A DNA stretch of 64,000 nt from Aegicerativicinus sediminis (GTDB lineage Bacteria > Bacteroidota > Bacteroidia > Flavobacteriales > Flavobacteriaceae). Below the pieces are notes generated by a model. It was not told where the DNA came from. It saw nothing but the letters and a program-made list of their open reading frames with translations, and did no database searches. Shown here one piece after another: positions 27,565 through 37,247 of this stretch (positions are counted from its first letter, which is position 1; each line of letters opens with the position of its first letter). The stretch is taken from assembly GCF_015476115.1 (NCBI RefSeq), contig NZ_CP064295.1, positions 614,001-678,000 of the forward strand, in the 5' to 3' direction. The position numbers and the translations under genes are program-made.

Positions 27565-28830
27565 TTAAAAATGCCAACTATCTGGCCACAAAAACATTAT
27601 CGCCAAGCCAGCCAAAATGGATATCCCAAAAGAAATTCCTATCCATTTTCCAAATCTTCTAGAACCAATTGTGGCCGCCATAACTCCTTTAAAGGCCAAA
27701 TTTGAAAGACTTGCCAATAATATTAATTTCCAACCTAAATCTGACTCTAAACGGTTTACTTTAATCAAATTTGAAAGACTCAAAGTAATTGCGTCAACAT
27801 CGGTCAAACCACTAATTATTGAAATTACATAAAGTGCGTTATCCCCGAACTTATCTTTAGTAAAAGCAACAGCCAATAAGATAAACCCATATAATAGGCC
27901 AAAAATGAGTGCGCTTTTAAATTGTGCCGGGTTGTCTGGTTCAGGCATACTCTGATCCTTATTATCCTTATTCATGTAATAAAATAAGGCTATTGCAACC
28001 CCCGCCATTATTACAAATTCCAATGCAAGTGGGAGTACCATTACTGGTAATTTTTCGGGAATAATTACTCCCACTTCAACCATTACTCTTACTAAGGCAA
28101 TTGCGGAAGCCACCGTGACCACAAATGCAGCCAATACTGCAATCTTTTCGGCATCCTTTGTTTTACGGGCATAGCTTACCGTAGTTGCCGTACTACTTAT
28201 CAAACCACCAAGGATTCCGTTGGAAATAGAACCAACCTTTTTACCAACAAATTTATAGATGAAATACCCAGCTATACTGATACCAACGATTAGGGTAACC
28301 ATCAACCAGATGTTTCTAGGATTTAACACATCGTAAGGGCCGTATGTTTGGTCTGGAAGAATTGGCAATATTACTAGCGAGATGGCAGCAAATGTCATGA
28401 TTGCAGCCAAATCTTTAGCCTTTAAGCGTTCAATAAAATCATGCAAGCGCTCTTTTGCATAAAGAAGAACGGCCATAGTTCCTCCCATAATTACACCAAG
28501 AACCTTGCTTCCCAACACTAAATAGGCTCCAATGGCAAACATTAACAAAGCAGCGACCTCTGTAGTTTGACCAATATCTGCTTTGGTTTCAAATTTTAAT
28601 TTAACCACGTTTGCAGTGACAAGAAGAGCGGCAACACTTAAGCCAATTGCTGGTAAAATATATGGGTTGTCATATTCACGGGTTAAAAACCCTGATATTA
28701 CGCCTAAAACTGAAATAAGAGTAAATGTCCTTACTCCAGCCATGGCATTATCTGAATGTTGACGCTGAAGACCCACCAACATTCCAAGTCCAAAGGCAAT
28801 TGCCAAGGTGATTATATCATTATAATCCAT
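27565..28830 (-). CDS. MgtC/SapB-like DUF4010 membrane protein
   Basis: A 421-residue integral membrane protein with about 12 hydrophobic segments. The N-terminus (MDYNDIITLAIAFGLGMLVGLQRQHSD) has the GLxxGLER-like pattern of the MgtC/SapB family, including the conserved basic residues after the first helix and the following AGVRTFTLISVLG. The second half is a DUF4010-type membrane domain with SATTVSYARKTKDAEK and ISGLTDVDAITLSLSNL. Function of this two-part family is unknown; MgtC itself modulates Mg2+ and ATP homeostasis, so a transport or regulatory role is only a suggestion. It follows hppA after a terminator and precedes the App1 gene by 16 bp. Confidence 0.85.
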   Translation of the reverse strand: MDYNDIITLAIAFGLGMLVGLQRQHSDNAMAGVRTFTLISVLGVISGFLTREYDNPYILPAIGLSVAALLVTANVVKLKFETKADIGQTTEVAALLMFAIGAYLVLGSKVLGVIMGGTMAVLLYAKERLHDFIERLKAKDLAAIMTFAAISLVILPILPDQTYGPYDVLNPRNIWLMVTLIVGISIAGYFIYKFVGKKVGSISNGILGGLISSTATTVSYARKTKDAEKIAVLAAFVVTVASAIALVRVMVEVGVIIPEKLPVMVLPLALEFVIMAGVAIALFYYMNKDNKDQSMPEPDNPAQFKSALIFGLLYGFILLAVAFTKDKFGDNALYVISIISGLTDVDAITLSLSNLIKVNRLESDLGWKLILLASLSNLAFKGVMAATIGSRRFGKWIGISFGISILAGLAIMFLWPDSWHF

Positions 28831-28860
28831 AATAAAACCAAATTACAAAATTCGGTCATA

Positions 28861-28888
28861 AAAAAACCGCATATAATATGCGGTTTTT
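28861..28888 (-). terminator. Intrinsic terminator after hppA
   Basis: Arms CCGCATAT and ATATGCGG with a one-base centre are flanked by A and T runs on both sides, so it works in either direction. Given gene order, it ends the hppA transcript before the DUF4010 gene. Confidence 0.85.
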
Positions 28889-28916
28889 AACTCTATCAAT
28901 ATTTAAAGTATTGAAA

Positions 28917-31343
28917 TTACTTTTGAATTTCTACCTTTTCAATAATGGTTTCAATCTCTTCTGATCCAGAATCTGATTTAGCCTCTTCTTCAAATTCTTG
29001 AAGTTGCTTTTTTACTTCAGTTTCAGATCCATTAAATGTTTTAGTTTCAATTACCTCTTCACCATTAATCTTTTTGGTAAAAGTAACCTTAGCTGTTACA
29101 TTATCAGCGTCGTTAGCCTCAACGGTAACATTCATTTCTTTAGTAGTCTTTTCAGTATTAGAAACGGCATCCCCCAAGATTAGAGTTTTCAATGAATTAC
29201 CACCAAGTACAGGTGCAATAACTAAACCTACCAAACAGGTTAATTTAATTAAAATGTTCATTGATGGTCCTGAAGTATCTTTAAAAGGATCCCCTACTGT
29301 ATCTCCAGTTACTGCTGCTTTGTGTGCGTCAGAACCTTTATAAACCATATTTCCTTCAATCATAACACCAGACTCAAAAGACTTTTTAGCATTATCCCAA
29401 GCACCACCAGCATTGTTTTGGAAAATTGCCCACATAACACCCGATACACAAACACCAGCCATATAACCTCCAAGAGGTTCAGCACCAAAAACAAAGCCTA
29501 CGAATACAGGAGTTAATATGGTAATTAAACCAGGTAACACCATTTCCTTAAGAGCTGCTTTAGTAGAAATATCAACACATTTAGCATATTCTGGCTTACC
29601 TGTTCCTTCCATAATTCCAGGAATTTCTCGGAACTGCCTCCTTACTTCCTTAACCATTTCCATTGCAGCTTTACCAACAGATTCCATTGCCAAGGCAGAA
29701 AAAATAACCGGAATCATACCTCCTACAAACAACATTGCTAAAACATCTGCTTTGAAGATATTAATACCATCTATACCGGTAAATGTTACATAAGCTGCAA
29801 ACAAAGCAAGAGCGGTAAGCGCTGCCGATGCAATTGCAAATCCTTTACCAATAGCAGCTGTCGTATTACCGACAGAATCAAGGATATCTGTACGCTCCCT
29901 AACCAATGGATCTAATTCACTCATCTCTGCTACCCCACCTGCGTTATCCGCAATAGGACCAAAGGCATCGATTGCCAACTGCATAGCTGTAGTCGCCATC
30001 ATAGCAGAAGCAGCAATTGCCACACCGTAAAAACCAGCTAACTCATAGGAACCAAAAATTGCAACGGCAAAAAGCAATACAGAAAAGAAAGTTGATTTCA
30101 TACCAATTGCCAATCCAGCAATGATATTAGTTGCTGAACCAGTAGAACTATTGCGTACGATACTAGAAACAGGCTTTTTTCCTAAGGCTGTATAATGTTC
30201 TGTTACGGTAGCAATTAAAGCACCTACAGAAAGACCGATCAAGGTTGCCCAGAAGACATTTATATTTGAAATTACTTTATAACCTTCACCAAAAAAGCTC
30301 ATGGTTAAAGTATCAGGTAACATATATTTTATTAATACATAACTTGAAATTAAGGTAAGGATAATTGCCGTCCAATTACCATAATCCAAAGCCTTTTGAA
30401 CTTGGGCCTCCTTTGCTTCATTTGAAGAAATTCTTACGAAGAAGGTACCAATGATAGATGCAATAATGCCAACTCCTGCAATTACAATTGGTAGGAGGAT
30501 GGGACCCATTCCATTAAATTCTTCTATAACAATTCCATTATTAGCCATATCCTTTATGATGTAGTTACCTAACACCATTGATGCCAATACCGTTGCCACA
30601 TAGGAACCGAACAAATCAGCACCCATACCGGCAACATCTCCTACGTTATCCCCAACGTTATCGGCAATTGTTGCAGGGTTTCTTGGATCGTCCTCAGGAA
30701 TTCCCGCTTCAACTTTCCCAACCAAATCCGCACCAACGTCAGCGGCTTTTGTATAAATACCACCACCAACTCTTGCAAACAAAGCAATAGATTCAGCACC
30801 AAGAGAAAATCCTGCTAACGCTTCCAAGGCCATAGTCATTTCCTCATAAAATTCTCCTTCTCCAGTAAGAAACATTTTCATGAACAAGAAGAAAAATAAG
30901 CTAAGTCCTAATACGGCCAATCCTGCAACACCAAGACCCATTACTGTTCCTCCACCAAAGGAAACTTTCAAAGCTTGTGGCAATGACGTTTTAGCAGCTT
31001 CTGCAGTTCTGGCATTCGCCTCTGTTGCAACACGCATCCCTATATTTCCAGCAAGTGCTGAGAAGATTGCTCCAAATATAAATGCCACTATAATAATCCA
31101 ATGTGTGGTTGGAACAAAGTAAGAAATTGCGAATAGCGCAATTGAAGCCAACACTACAAAGCCAGTTAGCAATTTATATTCAGCATTCAAGAAAGCTAAT
31201 GCGCCTTCTTTGATTGCTGTGGAAATGGTTTGCATCTTTTCATTTCCAGGGGCTTGCTTTTTTACCCAAGCCATTTTCACGAACATAAAAAGTAGTCCAA
31301 AAATTGCCAATACCATTGGCACAAAAATCATGTTTGCTTCCAT
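28917..31343 (-). CDS. hppA: Membrane ion-translocating pyrophosphatase
   Basis: This integral membrane enzyme couples hydrolysis of pyrophosphate to H+ and/or Na+ export. The 808-residue protein shows about 16 membrane segments and the catalytic motifs [41 protein letters not shown] and [16 protein letters not shown]. The K+-dependence site reads [10 protein letters not shown]; an Ala at the first position after GNTT is typical of K+-dependent enzymes, so a Na+ or Na+/H+ pump is likely. About 85 C-terminal residues, beyond the last conserved segment, form an acidic soluble extension ([18 protein letters not shown]...). A TACTTTTG promoter box lies 27 bp upstream. Confidence 0.96.
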   Translation of the reverse strand: MEANMIFVPMVLAIFGLLFMFVKMAWVKKQAPGNEKMQTISTAIKEGALAFLNAEYKLLTGFVVLASIALFAISYFVPTTHWIIIVAFIFGAIFSALAGNIGMRVATEANARTAEAAKTSLPQALKVSFGGGTVMGLGVAGLAVLGLSLFFFLFMKMFLTGEGEFYEEMTMALEALAGFSLGAESIALFARVGGGIYTKAADVGADLVGKVEAGIPEDDPRNPATIADNVGDNVGDVAGMGADLFGSYVATVLASMVLGNYIIKDMANNGIVIEEFNGMGPILLPIVIAGVGIIASIIGTFFVRISSNEAKEAQVQKALDYGNWTAIILTLISSYVLIKYMLPDTLTMSFFGEGYKVISNINVFWATLIGLSVGALIATVTEHYTALGKKPVSSIVRNSSTGSATNIIAGLAIGMKSTFFSVLLFAVAIFGSYELAGFYGVAIAASAMMATTAMQLAIDAFGPIADNAGGVAEMSELDPLVRERTDILDSVGNTTAAIGKGFAIASAALTALALFAAYVTFTGIDGINIFKADVLAMLFVGGMIPVIFSALAMESVGKAAMEMVKEVRRQFREIPGIMEGTGKPEYAKCVDISTKAALKEMVLPGLITILTPVFVGFVFGAEPLGGYMAGVCVSGVMWAIFQNNAGGAWDNAKKSFESGVMIEGNMVYKGSDAHKAAVTGDTVGDPFKDTSGPSMNILIKLTCLVGLVIAPVLGGNSLKTLILGDAVSNTEKTTKEMNVTVEANDADNVTAKVTFTKKINGEEVIETKTFNGSETEVKKQLQEFEEEAKSDSGSEEIETIIEKVEIQK

Positions 31344-31369
31344 TCTAAATCAATTGTTTTTAAGCTGCG

Positions 31370-31377
31370 CAAAAGTA
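31370..31377 (-). promoter_or_regulatory. -7 promoter box of hppA
   Basis: TACTTTTG on the minus strand matches TAnnTTTG, with TTTT 19 bp upstream at the -33 position and the hppA ATG 27 bp downstream. Confidence 0.6.
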
Positions 31378-31432
31378 GTAATTATAAACTGATTTAAAAA
31401 AGGGGTATAGCCAAAGTTTAAAGACTTATTTA

Positions 31433-31540
31433 ATGCCTTTGAAAAAGGCTAAAATTGAACTTACTTATAAATACAGAATTTCTAATATTCAACCAGAAGA
31501 AAATACATCTGAAATTATTATTCCAAATAATCATATTTAA
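31433..31540 (+). CDS. Possible 35-residue small protein
   Basis: An ATG-started frame reads MPLKKAKIELTYKYRISNIQ and ends ...EIIIPNNHI before two stops. The alternation of charged and hydrophobic residues looks protein-like for so A/T-rich a spacer, and lysines and glutamates are well mixed. No promoter or homologue is known to me. It could equally be a chance frame or the remnant of a lost gene. Confidence 0.2.
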   Translation: MPLKKAKIELTYKYRISNIQPEENTSEIIIPNNHI

Positions 31541-31619
31541 TAAGATTAAGTATTATTATGTTAATTTTCAGTTGTTTATATTTTTATTTAGTAATTTATT
31601 TTTGAATTAAAAAAGAGAT

Positions 31620-31627
31620 TATTTTTG
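31620..31627 (+). promoter_or_regulatory. Candidate promoter box of the SET-domain gene
   Basis: TATTTTTG matches the -7 consensus and is about 90 bp before the SET start. A second identical TATTTTTG lies at 31597-31604. The leader in between contains the 15-codon frame at 31641-31688. Confidence 0.45.
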
Positions 31628-31716
31628 ATTGAATTTTCAGATGCAGATTACCCAAATCGGCTATGAACGTTTTGTCCTTAAAACTTGATTTTTTAAAATT
31701 ATACTTATTGTTCTGA

Positions 31717-32304
31717 ATGATTCATCCACACACTGAACTTAGATTCATTAACGAAGAAATTGGTCATGGAGTCGTTGCAACTAAATTTATCCCCGCTGGC
31801 ACAATCACTTGGGTGCACGACAAACTAGACCGCACCTTCACAAAAGAGGAATACAATGCGATGGCCCCATTGTATAAAACTATCTTAGATACTTATACAT
31901 TTAGAAATAATTCTGGTAAATATGTTTTATGCTGGGATCATGGCCGTTACGTTAACCACAGTTTTAAATCTAATTGTTTGAGTACAGCATACGATTTTGA
32001 AATTGCCATACGAGATATTCATCCCGGAGAACAACTTACGGATGATTATGGCTACTTAAATATAGCTGAACCATTTCGCGGAATTGATGAGGGCACAAAA
32101 CGCAAAGTTGTTTATCCGGACGACCTATTGAGATATTATAGGGTTTGGGATCAAAAAATAGAAAAAGCCTTACCAAAATTAAATAAGGTTGAGCAACCCC
32201 TTAAAGGTCTATTAGAAGATGGACTTTGGGAAACCCTTGAAAAAATAATTGGAGGAAAAGAGCCTATGGCTTCAATTTTAAGCAATTATTTTCACCAAGA
32301 ATAA
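31717..32304 (+). CDS. SET domain-containing protein
   Basis: A 195-residue cytosolic protein with a stand-alone SET fold, the lysine-methyltransferase domain that binds S-adenosylmethionine. Visible motifs are GHGVVATKFIPAGTITWV at the N-terminus, the NHS-type motif in RYVNHSFKSNCLS, and the ELxxDYGY motif in GEQLTDDYGYLNI. A helical C-terminal part of about 60 residues follows. There is no zinc-binding post-SET cysteine cluster, as is usual for small bacterial versions. Bacterial substrates are mostly unknown. The gene appears to be monocistronic; the next gene has its own promoter box. Confidence 0.85.
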   Translation: MIHPHTELRFINEEIGHGVVATKFIPAGTITWVHDKLDRTFTKEEYNAMAPLYKTILDTYTFRNNSGKYVLCWDHGRYVNHSFKSNCLSTAYDFEIAIRDIHPGEQLTDDYGYLNIAEPFRGIDEGTKRKVVYPDDLLRYYRVWDQKIEKALPKLNKVEQPLKGLLEDGLWETLEKIIGGKEPMASILSNYFHQE

Positions 32305-32359
32305 ACGAATTGGAGTATAGAGAATCCCATAAAAGCACGTTTCAGTGAATCTTTATAAT

Positions 32360-32367
32360 TAGTTTTG
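32360..32367 (+). promoter_or_regulatory. -7 promoter box of the kinase-like gene
   Basis: TAGTTTTG fits TAnnTTTG exactly, 13 bp before the ATG at 32381. Confidence 0.55.
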
Positions 32368-32380
32368 CCAAAACTTTGAA

Positions 32381-33652
32381 ATGAAAAAATTTCTCATTGG
32401 TCTTTTAATTATCATAACTCTTTTTATCATTTTATTGTATTGGTCATTAAACAGCACACCAAAAGATTATAAAAAGGGCGATATAATTGGGGTAGAAAGC
32501 CTTGATAAAATTGACTTCCAAAAAACAGATTCGGTATTAATTGCAGCAAGTACTTTATATAAGGGAGATATGCTGAAAGAAATTATGCAAGGGGAGCATT
32601 ACCGTGCAGCTTGGGAAACTCCTGTAAAAGTACCTGTTGTTTTTTTAGATTCTCTTAAAGGCGGACTTACTCCCGTGAAGGAAGGTGGCGGAATGCAGAC
32701 TCATTCCTTAAAAGTATTAGATAAGGATGGCATATTGTATACTTTTAGAAGCATTAACAAAGATCCAGAACCACTCGTTCCTGATGTTGCAAAAACACTG
32801 GGAATGGAAAATATTATAATAGATGGGATCTCTGCCCAACATCCTTATGCAGCTATTGTGGTTGCAAGACTCGCTAATGAAATTGATATACTTCATACCC
32901 ACCCACAAGCAGTATTCGTCCCTAAACAAAAGGCCTTAGGCAAATATGATGATGAGTATGGAAATGCACTGTATTTATTTGAATATGAAACAGAAGGCGA
33001 TAAAAATTGGACTCAATTCTCTAATGTAAAGGAACTCGTAGACACTAAGGACCTACAGGAAATTAAAGCAGAAGGCAAAAAACAAATCACCTTCGATCAA
33101 AATATGCTCGTTCGCTCACGTCTTTTCGATATGATTATTGGCGACTGGGATAGACATGCTGAGCAATGGGGCTGGGCTCTTCAGGAAAATGATACGCTTA
33201 TAAATGCCATACCGATTCCTTCAGATAGAGATAATGCCTTTTTTCATTTGGATGGTATAATTCCGAGCATAATTTCTAATGAAAAAGTGAAACCAGAATT
33301 GCGTTCATTTGAAGAAACTATTGACCATATGCCAGGCTTAGTTAAGCGATTCGACCGTTACTTTTTGTTACATGTACCTATGGACGTTTTTATGAAAGAA
33401 GCTAAAAACATACAAGAAAATTTAACGGATGACGCTATTGCAAAAGCTTTTAATGTTTGGCCAAAAGAATTATATAATTTAGATGGTGAGAGCATAATTG
33501 CTAAAATTAAATCTAGACGTGACAATATTTTAAGATATGCCGAAGATTTTAAAAACTCCATTGACAAACAGGGCGAGCTTTCGGAGCCAATAATGGGATC
33601 TGAAGAATTAGAACTTCCCGAAAATGTATTTAGATGTTTTGATTGCAATTAA
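32381..33652 (+). CDS. Membrane-anchored protein with kinase-like motifs
   Basis: A 423-residue protein with one N-terminal membrane segment (about residues 4-24) and the rest predicted outside the cytoplasm. I see a kinase-like order of motifs: a glycine-rich GGGMQTHSL with the strand YTFRSINKDP, then IIGDWDRHAEQWGW (Asp255, Asp257, His259), resembling the catalytic loop of HipA and Fam20C-type kinases. IPSDRDNAFFHLDG (Asp282, Asp284) stands where a metal-binding DFG-like motif would be. Five cysteines are not apparent, so this is not a Fam20 orthologue. It converges on the DUF5686 gene 1 bp away. The kinase reading is inference; the usual annotation would be hypothetical protein. Confidence 0.7.
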   Translation: MKKFLIGLLIIITLFIILLYWSLNSTPKDYKKGDIIGVESLDKIDFQKTDSVLIAASTLYKGDMLKEIMQGEHYRAAWETPVKVPVVFLDSLKGGLTPVKEGGGMQTHSLKVLDKDGILYTFRSINKDPEPLVPDVAKTLGMENIIIDGISAQHPYAAIVVARLANEIDILHTHPQAVFVPKQKALGKYDDEYGNALYLFEYETEGDKNWTQFSNVKELVDTKDLQEIKAEGKKQITFDQNMLVRSRLFDMIIGDWDRHAEQWGWALQENDTLINAIPIPSDRDNAFFHLDGIIPSIISNEKVKPELRSFEETIDHMPGLVKRFDRYFLLHVPMDVFMKEAKNIQENLTDDAIAKAFNVWPKELYNLDGESIIAKIKSRRDNILRYAEDFKNSIDKQGELSEPIMGSEELELPENVFRCFDCN

Positions 33653-33653
33653 A

Positions 33654-36146
33654 TTAAAAGTGGAATCCAAAGGCTCCGGTTACACCAAATTTTCTTGCTC
33701 CAGGGACTTCTCTATAATTGCCTCTAAAATTAAAATCTATTCGGAATACCTTGAAAATATTTCCAACACCAAAGCCATATTCATAATAAATCTTCTCAGT
33801 TGGGGCAATATATATTAAGCCGGAAGCATTTAAGGCTTTATTTTCTTCCGAAATATCGCCCCATGCACCCCTTAGACTAATAATTTCCCTTAAATTCATT
33901 TTACGCAATAGCGGTATTCTTGAAAACAATCTTCCATTAAAATTGTGCTCTAAGTGAAGTGAGGCATACGTATCCGTTACAAATTCATAAAAGTCTAATT
34001 GCGAAAATGTTTTATATATAGAAAAGTAAGACTGATTTCCAGGGATAACGCTTAATAAACCAAGTGGAACCTCACCGAACGTTTTACCGACTTCTAAGGA
34101 AGATGTTAATCGGCCAAAGCCTCCAACCTGAAATGGCTGAATATAAAGAAATTGCAATTTAGTATAATTGAAATTGCTATTAAACCAAGCCCTAGAGCCA
34201 ACACTCAATTGGGTAAAAATACGAGCGTAATCGTAGTTGGCTTCATACCTTTCAACTCCAAATCCACTCATTTTACGTTTTGGATAAAAACCTAAAGTCA
34301 ACACATTTTCATATTGCTTCACTTTTGAAGAAATTCCAGTGGGTGAATCTTCATCATAATAATCTAAACTAAACGTTTCAGAAGCAGACTCTAGAGTGCG
34401 ATAATTGCCAGAAAACCTAATAACAAAATTTTTGACGGGTTCTATTTCTGCCGAAAAAGTAGAGATATTAATACTTGTCAATTTATCATTTACTCCTGTA
34501 TTAAACACTGTTGATGACGCTAAATCACGTCCTAAAACATCGCTAGACATTGTAAGGCTGGCACCTATCTGTTCAACATCTCTTCTATTCCCACCGGATA
34601 TAATTATTCTATTCTTTTTGTCTATTAACCATTTCCCAGAAATTCCATACTTAAATTTGTTATCCCTAAAACCGTAGGCAACAAAACCTTCGACCCGCCA
34701 TAAGTCATTAGACGTAAAATAAGTTCTTCCTCCGGTACGCAACCGCAGACCTTCAACCTCGTTGTACCCAAAGGTTGAGAATATGGGTCCGTAATCGAAA
34801 TTCCATGCATGTATTTCGGCATAACCCGAAGCTAAGGTTGCTCCAATATTGTAAAGTCTTTTAAATTTCTTCACCGTTTGGAGCGTGTCGAGCATTTGAT
34901 ATATTCCCTGTTCGTCTTTATTTAAACTCTCAAGTCGATTATTTTGCCAGAACTCATCATCTCTGTTATAAACGTCAATATCATAGTTGTAGACTTCCTC
35001 ATCATAAAAATTGGAATCCTTCTTAAGATCAAATTGATAGTTATTATATAAGGTGGTGCGCTTGCCATAAATACCACGTGCCTTTTCCTTTTTCGAAAAG
35101 GCGAAATCAGACATAAAATAGTCCCTTTTCAAAAGGAAGAGCGAATCATTAAGAACTTCGAATTCCTGTTCGATATAAATTTCTTTCACCCAATTGATGT
35201 TGGCACTTTTAGATGCCTGCATATTAATCTCTTTTATGGCAAAAGTGGAATCGTTCACCCAAAAATCCCCCTTAAAGGTCAGCTCATTTTTACGTCTTGG
35301 ATAGTATATAATATTATAGCACCACTTATTATCTATAAAAGCACTGTCTGATAACACGTAGTTATAAGTATTGATGCCGGTACGAGACAAAGGACTTACA
35401 AAACTCTTATCGAAAAACTTTAAATAATTATCGTACACATCATAATCTGAATATAGCTCATCAACAAAATCGATGATAATTTGATTATTGCTGAAACCTG
35501 AATTTTTATTGCCCAAGACATCTTCCTTTTCTTTATTCAGCTCATTATTTCCATAAACCTTGCTTACGGCTTCGTTAATAAAAACTGGTAAATAGGTTTT
35601 TCCGGTTACTCGCGAAGTATCTACTTGATTAAAGACAAATTCCATGCCTTTAAAAAGTTTGCTATTTATTATGGAACTATCAATGGTATTTAAATCGAAT
35701 TCAACCTTTTCATACTTGTCATATTGATATTGATTGAATTGACGAACACCATTCTTTCGCTTGCGTTCCCAAATTTTCCTTAGTATATCAATGGCCGGAT
35801 TATTTTTCTTAGGCTGTTTTCCTGAAACAATAGTTACCTGACCAAGGCTTTCGGTTTCTTCTTCCAAAATAAGACGCATTTCATAATTCACCTTATTTTT
35901 CAATGGAACCATCAAGGTTTTATAGCCTAGAAATGATACAACCAAAGTATCCCATGTTGACTCAGATTGAAGATAAAACAGCCCATTTTCATTTGTAGTG
36001 GTACCTTCAGTTGACCCCTTAAAAATCACATTAGCATAAGCTACCGGTTCATTACCGGCATCAAAAACTTCACCACTAACCTTACTTTGGCAAAAACCAA
36101 TTGCTGTGATAAAAATAATGACTATAAGAGGTAATGTTTGTTTCAT
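33654..36146 (-). CDS. DUF5686 / carboxypeptidase-regulatory-like outer-membrane protein
   Basis: An 830-residue exported protein: signal peptide (MKQTLPLIVIIFITAIGFCQS), a CarboxypepD_reg-like domain (about 20-105, VSGEVFDAGNEPVAYANVIFKGSTEGTTTNENG), a DUF5686-type middle region (about 130-420), and a C-terminal barrel ending VTGAFGFHF with terminal Phe. I start it at the ATG at 36146, not the in-frame ATG at 36164. The six extra codons would lie inside the terminator hairpin of the upstream gene and would precede a perfect signal peptide. Function unknown; it is a common Bacteroidota outer-membrane family. It converges with the kinase-like gene. Confidence 0.85.
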   Translation of the reverse strand: MKQTLPLIVIIFITAIGFCQSKVSGEVFDAGNEPVAYANVIFKGSTEGTTTNENGLFYLQSESTWDTLVVSFLGYKTLMVPLKNKVNYEMRLILEEETESLGQVTIVSGKQPKKNNPAIDILRKIWERKRKNGVRQFNQYQYDKYEKVEFDLNTIDSSIINSKLFKGMEFVFNQVDTSRVTGKTYLPVFINEAVSKVYGNNELNKEKEDVLGNKNSGFSNNQIIIDFVDELYSDYDVYDNYLKFFDKSFVSPLSRTGINTYNYVLSDSAFIDNKWCYNIIYYPRRKNELTFKGDFWVNDSTFAIKEINMQASKSANINWVKEIYIEQEFEVLNDSLFLLKRDYFMSDFAFSKKEKARGIYGKRTTLYNNYQFDLKKDSNFYDEEVYNYDIDVYNRDDEFWQNNRLESLNKDEQGIYQMLDTLQTVKKFKRLYNIGATLASGYAEIHAWNFDYGPIFSTFGYNEVEGLRLRTGGRTYFTSNDLWRVEGFVAYGFRDNKFKYGISGKWLIDKKNRIIISGGNRRDVEQIGASLTMSSDVLGRDLASSTVFNTGVNDKLTSINISTFSAEIEPVKNFVIRFSGNYRTLESASETFSLDYYDEDSPTGISSKVKQYENVLTLGFYPKRKMSGFGVERYEANYDYARIFTQLSVGSRAWFNSNFNYTKLQFLYIQPFQVGGFGRLTSSLEVGKTFGEVPLGLLSVIPGNQSYFSIYKTFSQLDFYEFVTDTYASLHLEHNFNGRLFSRIPLLRKMNLREIISLRGAWGDISEENKALNASGLIYIAPTEKIYYEYGFGVGNIFKVFRIDFNFRGNYREVPGARKFGVTGAFGFHF

Positions 36147-36147
36147 A

Positions 36148-36182
36148 ATAAAAAACTTCACCAACTAATGCTGGTGAAGTTT
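36148..36182 (-). terminator. Intrinsic terminator after pdhB
   Basis: On the minus strand, arms AAACTTCACCA and TGGTGAAGTTT enclose an 8-nt loop and run into a T tract. It separates pdhB from the DUF5686 gene and overlaps the extra N-terminal codons of the longer DUF5686 frame. Confidence 0.85.
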
Positions 36183-36204
36183 ATATAACGTTTTTGAATG
36201 TAAA

Positions 36205-37182
36205 TTATTTATAAAGTACTTTCTTCACTGCTTTTATAACATCATCGCTATTAGGCAACCATTCTTTTAAAAGCACAGGTGAATATGGTGCAGGAGTATC
36301 AGCAGTATTCAATTTTACAACTGGCGCATCTAAATAATCAAACGCTTCAGATTGTACAATATAAGTGATTTCGGTGGCAACATTTCCAAAAGGCCAAGCC
36401 TCTTCTAATACTACTAATCGATTAGTTTTCTTAACAGATTTAAGCACCGCCTCTTTATCTAATGGTCTAACAGTTCTTAAATCGATAATTTCGCAGGATA
36501 TTCCTTCTTTCTCTAATTCATCGGCCGCCTTATATGCCTCCTTAATGATTTTACCAAAAGATACAATAGTAACGTCTGTGCCTTCCCGCTTGATATCAGC
36601 AACACCTAGTGGAATAGTGTATTCCCCTTCCGGAACCTCTCCTTTATCACCATACATTTGCTCACTTTCCATAAAAATAACCGGATCATCATCTCTAATT
36701 GCAGATTTAAGCAATCCTTTAGCATCATATGGATTGGATGGCACAACTACCTTTAATCCTGGAGTATTGGCAAACCAACTTTCAAAAGCTTGTGAGTGCG
36801 TTGCAGCTAGCTGACCAGCAGAAGCTGTTGGTCCTCTAAATACAATCGGACATTTAAACTGCCCACCCGACATTTGCCTAATTTTGGCAGCATTATTAAT
36901 AATTTGGTCAATACCAACCAATGAAAAGTTAAACGTCATATATTCAACAATCGGTCTATTACCTGTCATTGTAGAACCTATTGCAATACCTGCAAATCCT
37001 AACTCAGCAATAGGGGTATCGATTACACGTTTCGGGCCAAATTCATCAAGCATTCCTTTAGAAGCTTTATAGGCTCCATTATACTCTGCAACTTCTTCAC
37101 CCATTAAATAAATACTTTCATCTCGGCGCATCTCCTCGCTCATGGCCTCTGCAATTGCCTCCCTAAACTGAATTGTTTTCAT
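36205..37182 (-). CDS. pdhB: Pyruvate dehydrogenase E1 component, beta subunit
   Basis: E1 beta, with E1 alpha, forms the ThDP-dependent pyruvate decarboxylase of the dehydrogenase complex. The 325-residue protein is full length, with MKTIQFREAIAEAMSEEMRRDESIYLMGEEVAEYNGAYK at the N-terminus, the cofactor-proximal GFAGIAIGSTMTGNRPIVEYMTF, VVVPSNPYDAKGLLKSAIRDDDPVIFMESE and the C-terminal EEAWPFGNVATEI. No E1 alpha or E2 gene adjoins it; in this group of bacteria the beta subunit gene often stands alone. Another 2-oxoacid substrate is possible but the sequence is closest in pattern to pyruvate-type beta subunits. It has its own promoter and terminator. Confidence 0.93.
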   Translation of the reverse strand: MKTIQFREAIAEAMSEEMRRDESIYLMGEEVAEYNGAYKASKGMLDEFGPKRVIDTPIAELGFAGIAIGSTMTGNRPIVEYMTFNFSLVGIDQIINNAAKIRQMSGGQFKCPIVFRGPTASAGQLAATHSQAFESWFANTPGLKVVVPSNPYDAKGLLKSAIRDDDPVIFMESEQMYGDKGEVPEGEYTIPLGVADIKREGTDVTIVSFGKIIKEAYKAADELEKEGISCEIIDLRTVRPLDKEAVLKSVKKTNRLVVLEEAWPFGNVATEITYIVQSEAFDYLDAPVVKLNTADTPAPYSPVLLKEWLPNSDDVIKAVKKVLYK

Positions 37183-37212
37183 TTAGCTAAACGGTCTTTA
37201 AATTTCGAGGAA

Positions 37213-37247
37213 CAAAAATAGGAATAAATCATAAGAATTTCATCAAA
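37213..37247 (-). promoter_or_regulatory. Promoter of pdhB
   Basis: On the minus strand TTTG (37247-37244) is followed after 23 bp by TATTTTTG (37220-37213), both matching the flavobacterial TTG-N17-23-TAnnTTTG pattern. The pdhB ATG is 30 bp further. Confidence 0.65.

Larger units (their letters stand above)
31344..31716. other. Divergent spacer between hppA and the SET-domain gene
   Basis: 373 A/T-rich bases holding the hppA promoter (31370-31377, minus), a 35-codon frame at 31433-31540 and two promoter-like boxes before the SET gene (31597-31604 and 31620-31627). A 15-codon frame (MQITQIGYERFVLKT, 31641-31688) follows the second box. No RNA gene or repeat was seen. Confidence 0.5.

Noticed and set aside
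36365-36814. 149-codon plus-strand open frame
   Set aside because: It is the exact antisense of pdhB, whose protein is clearly conserved; no independent start signal.
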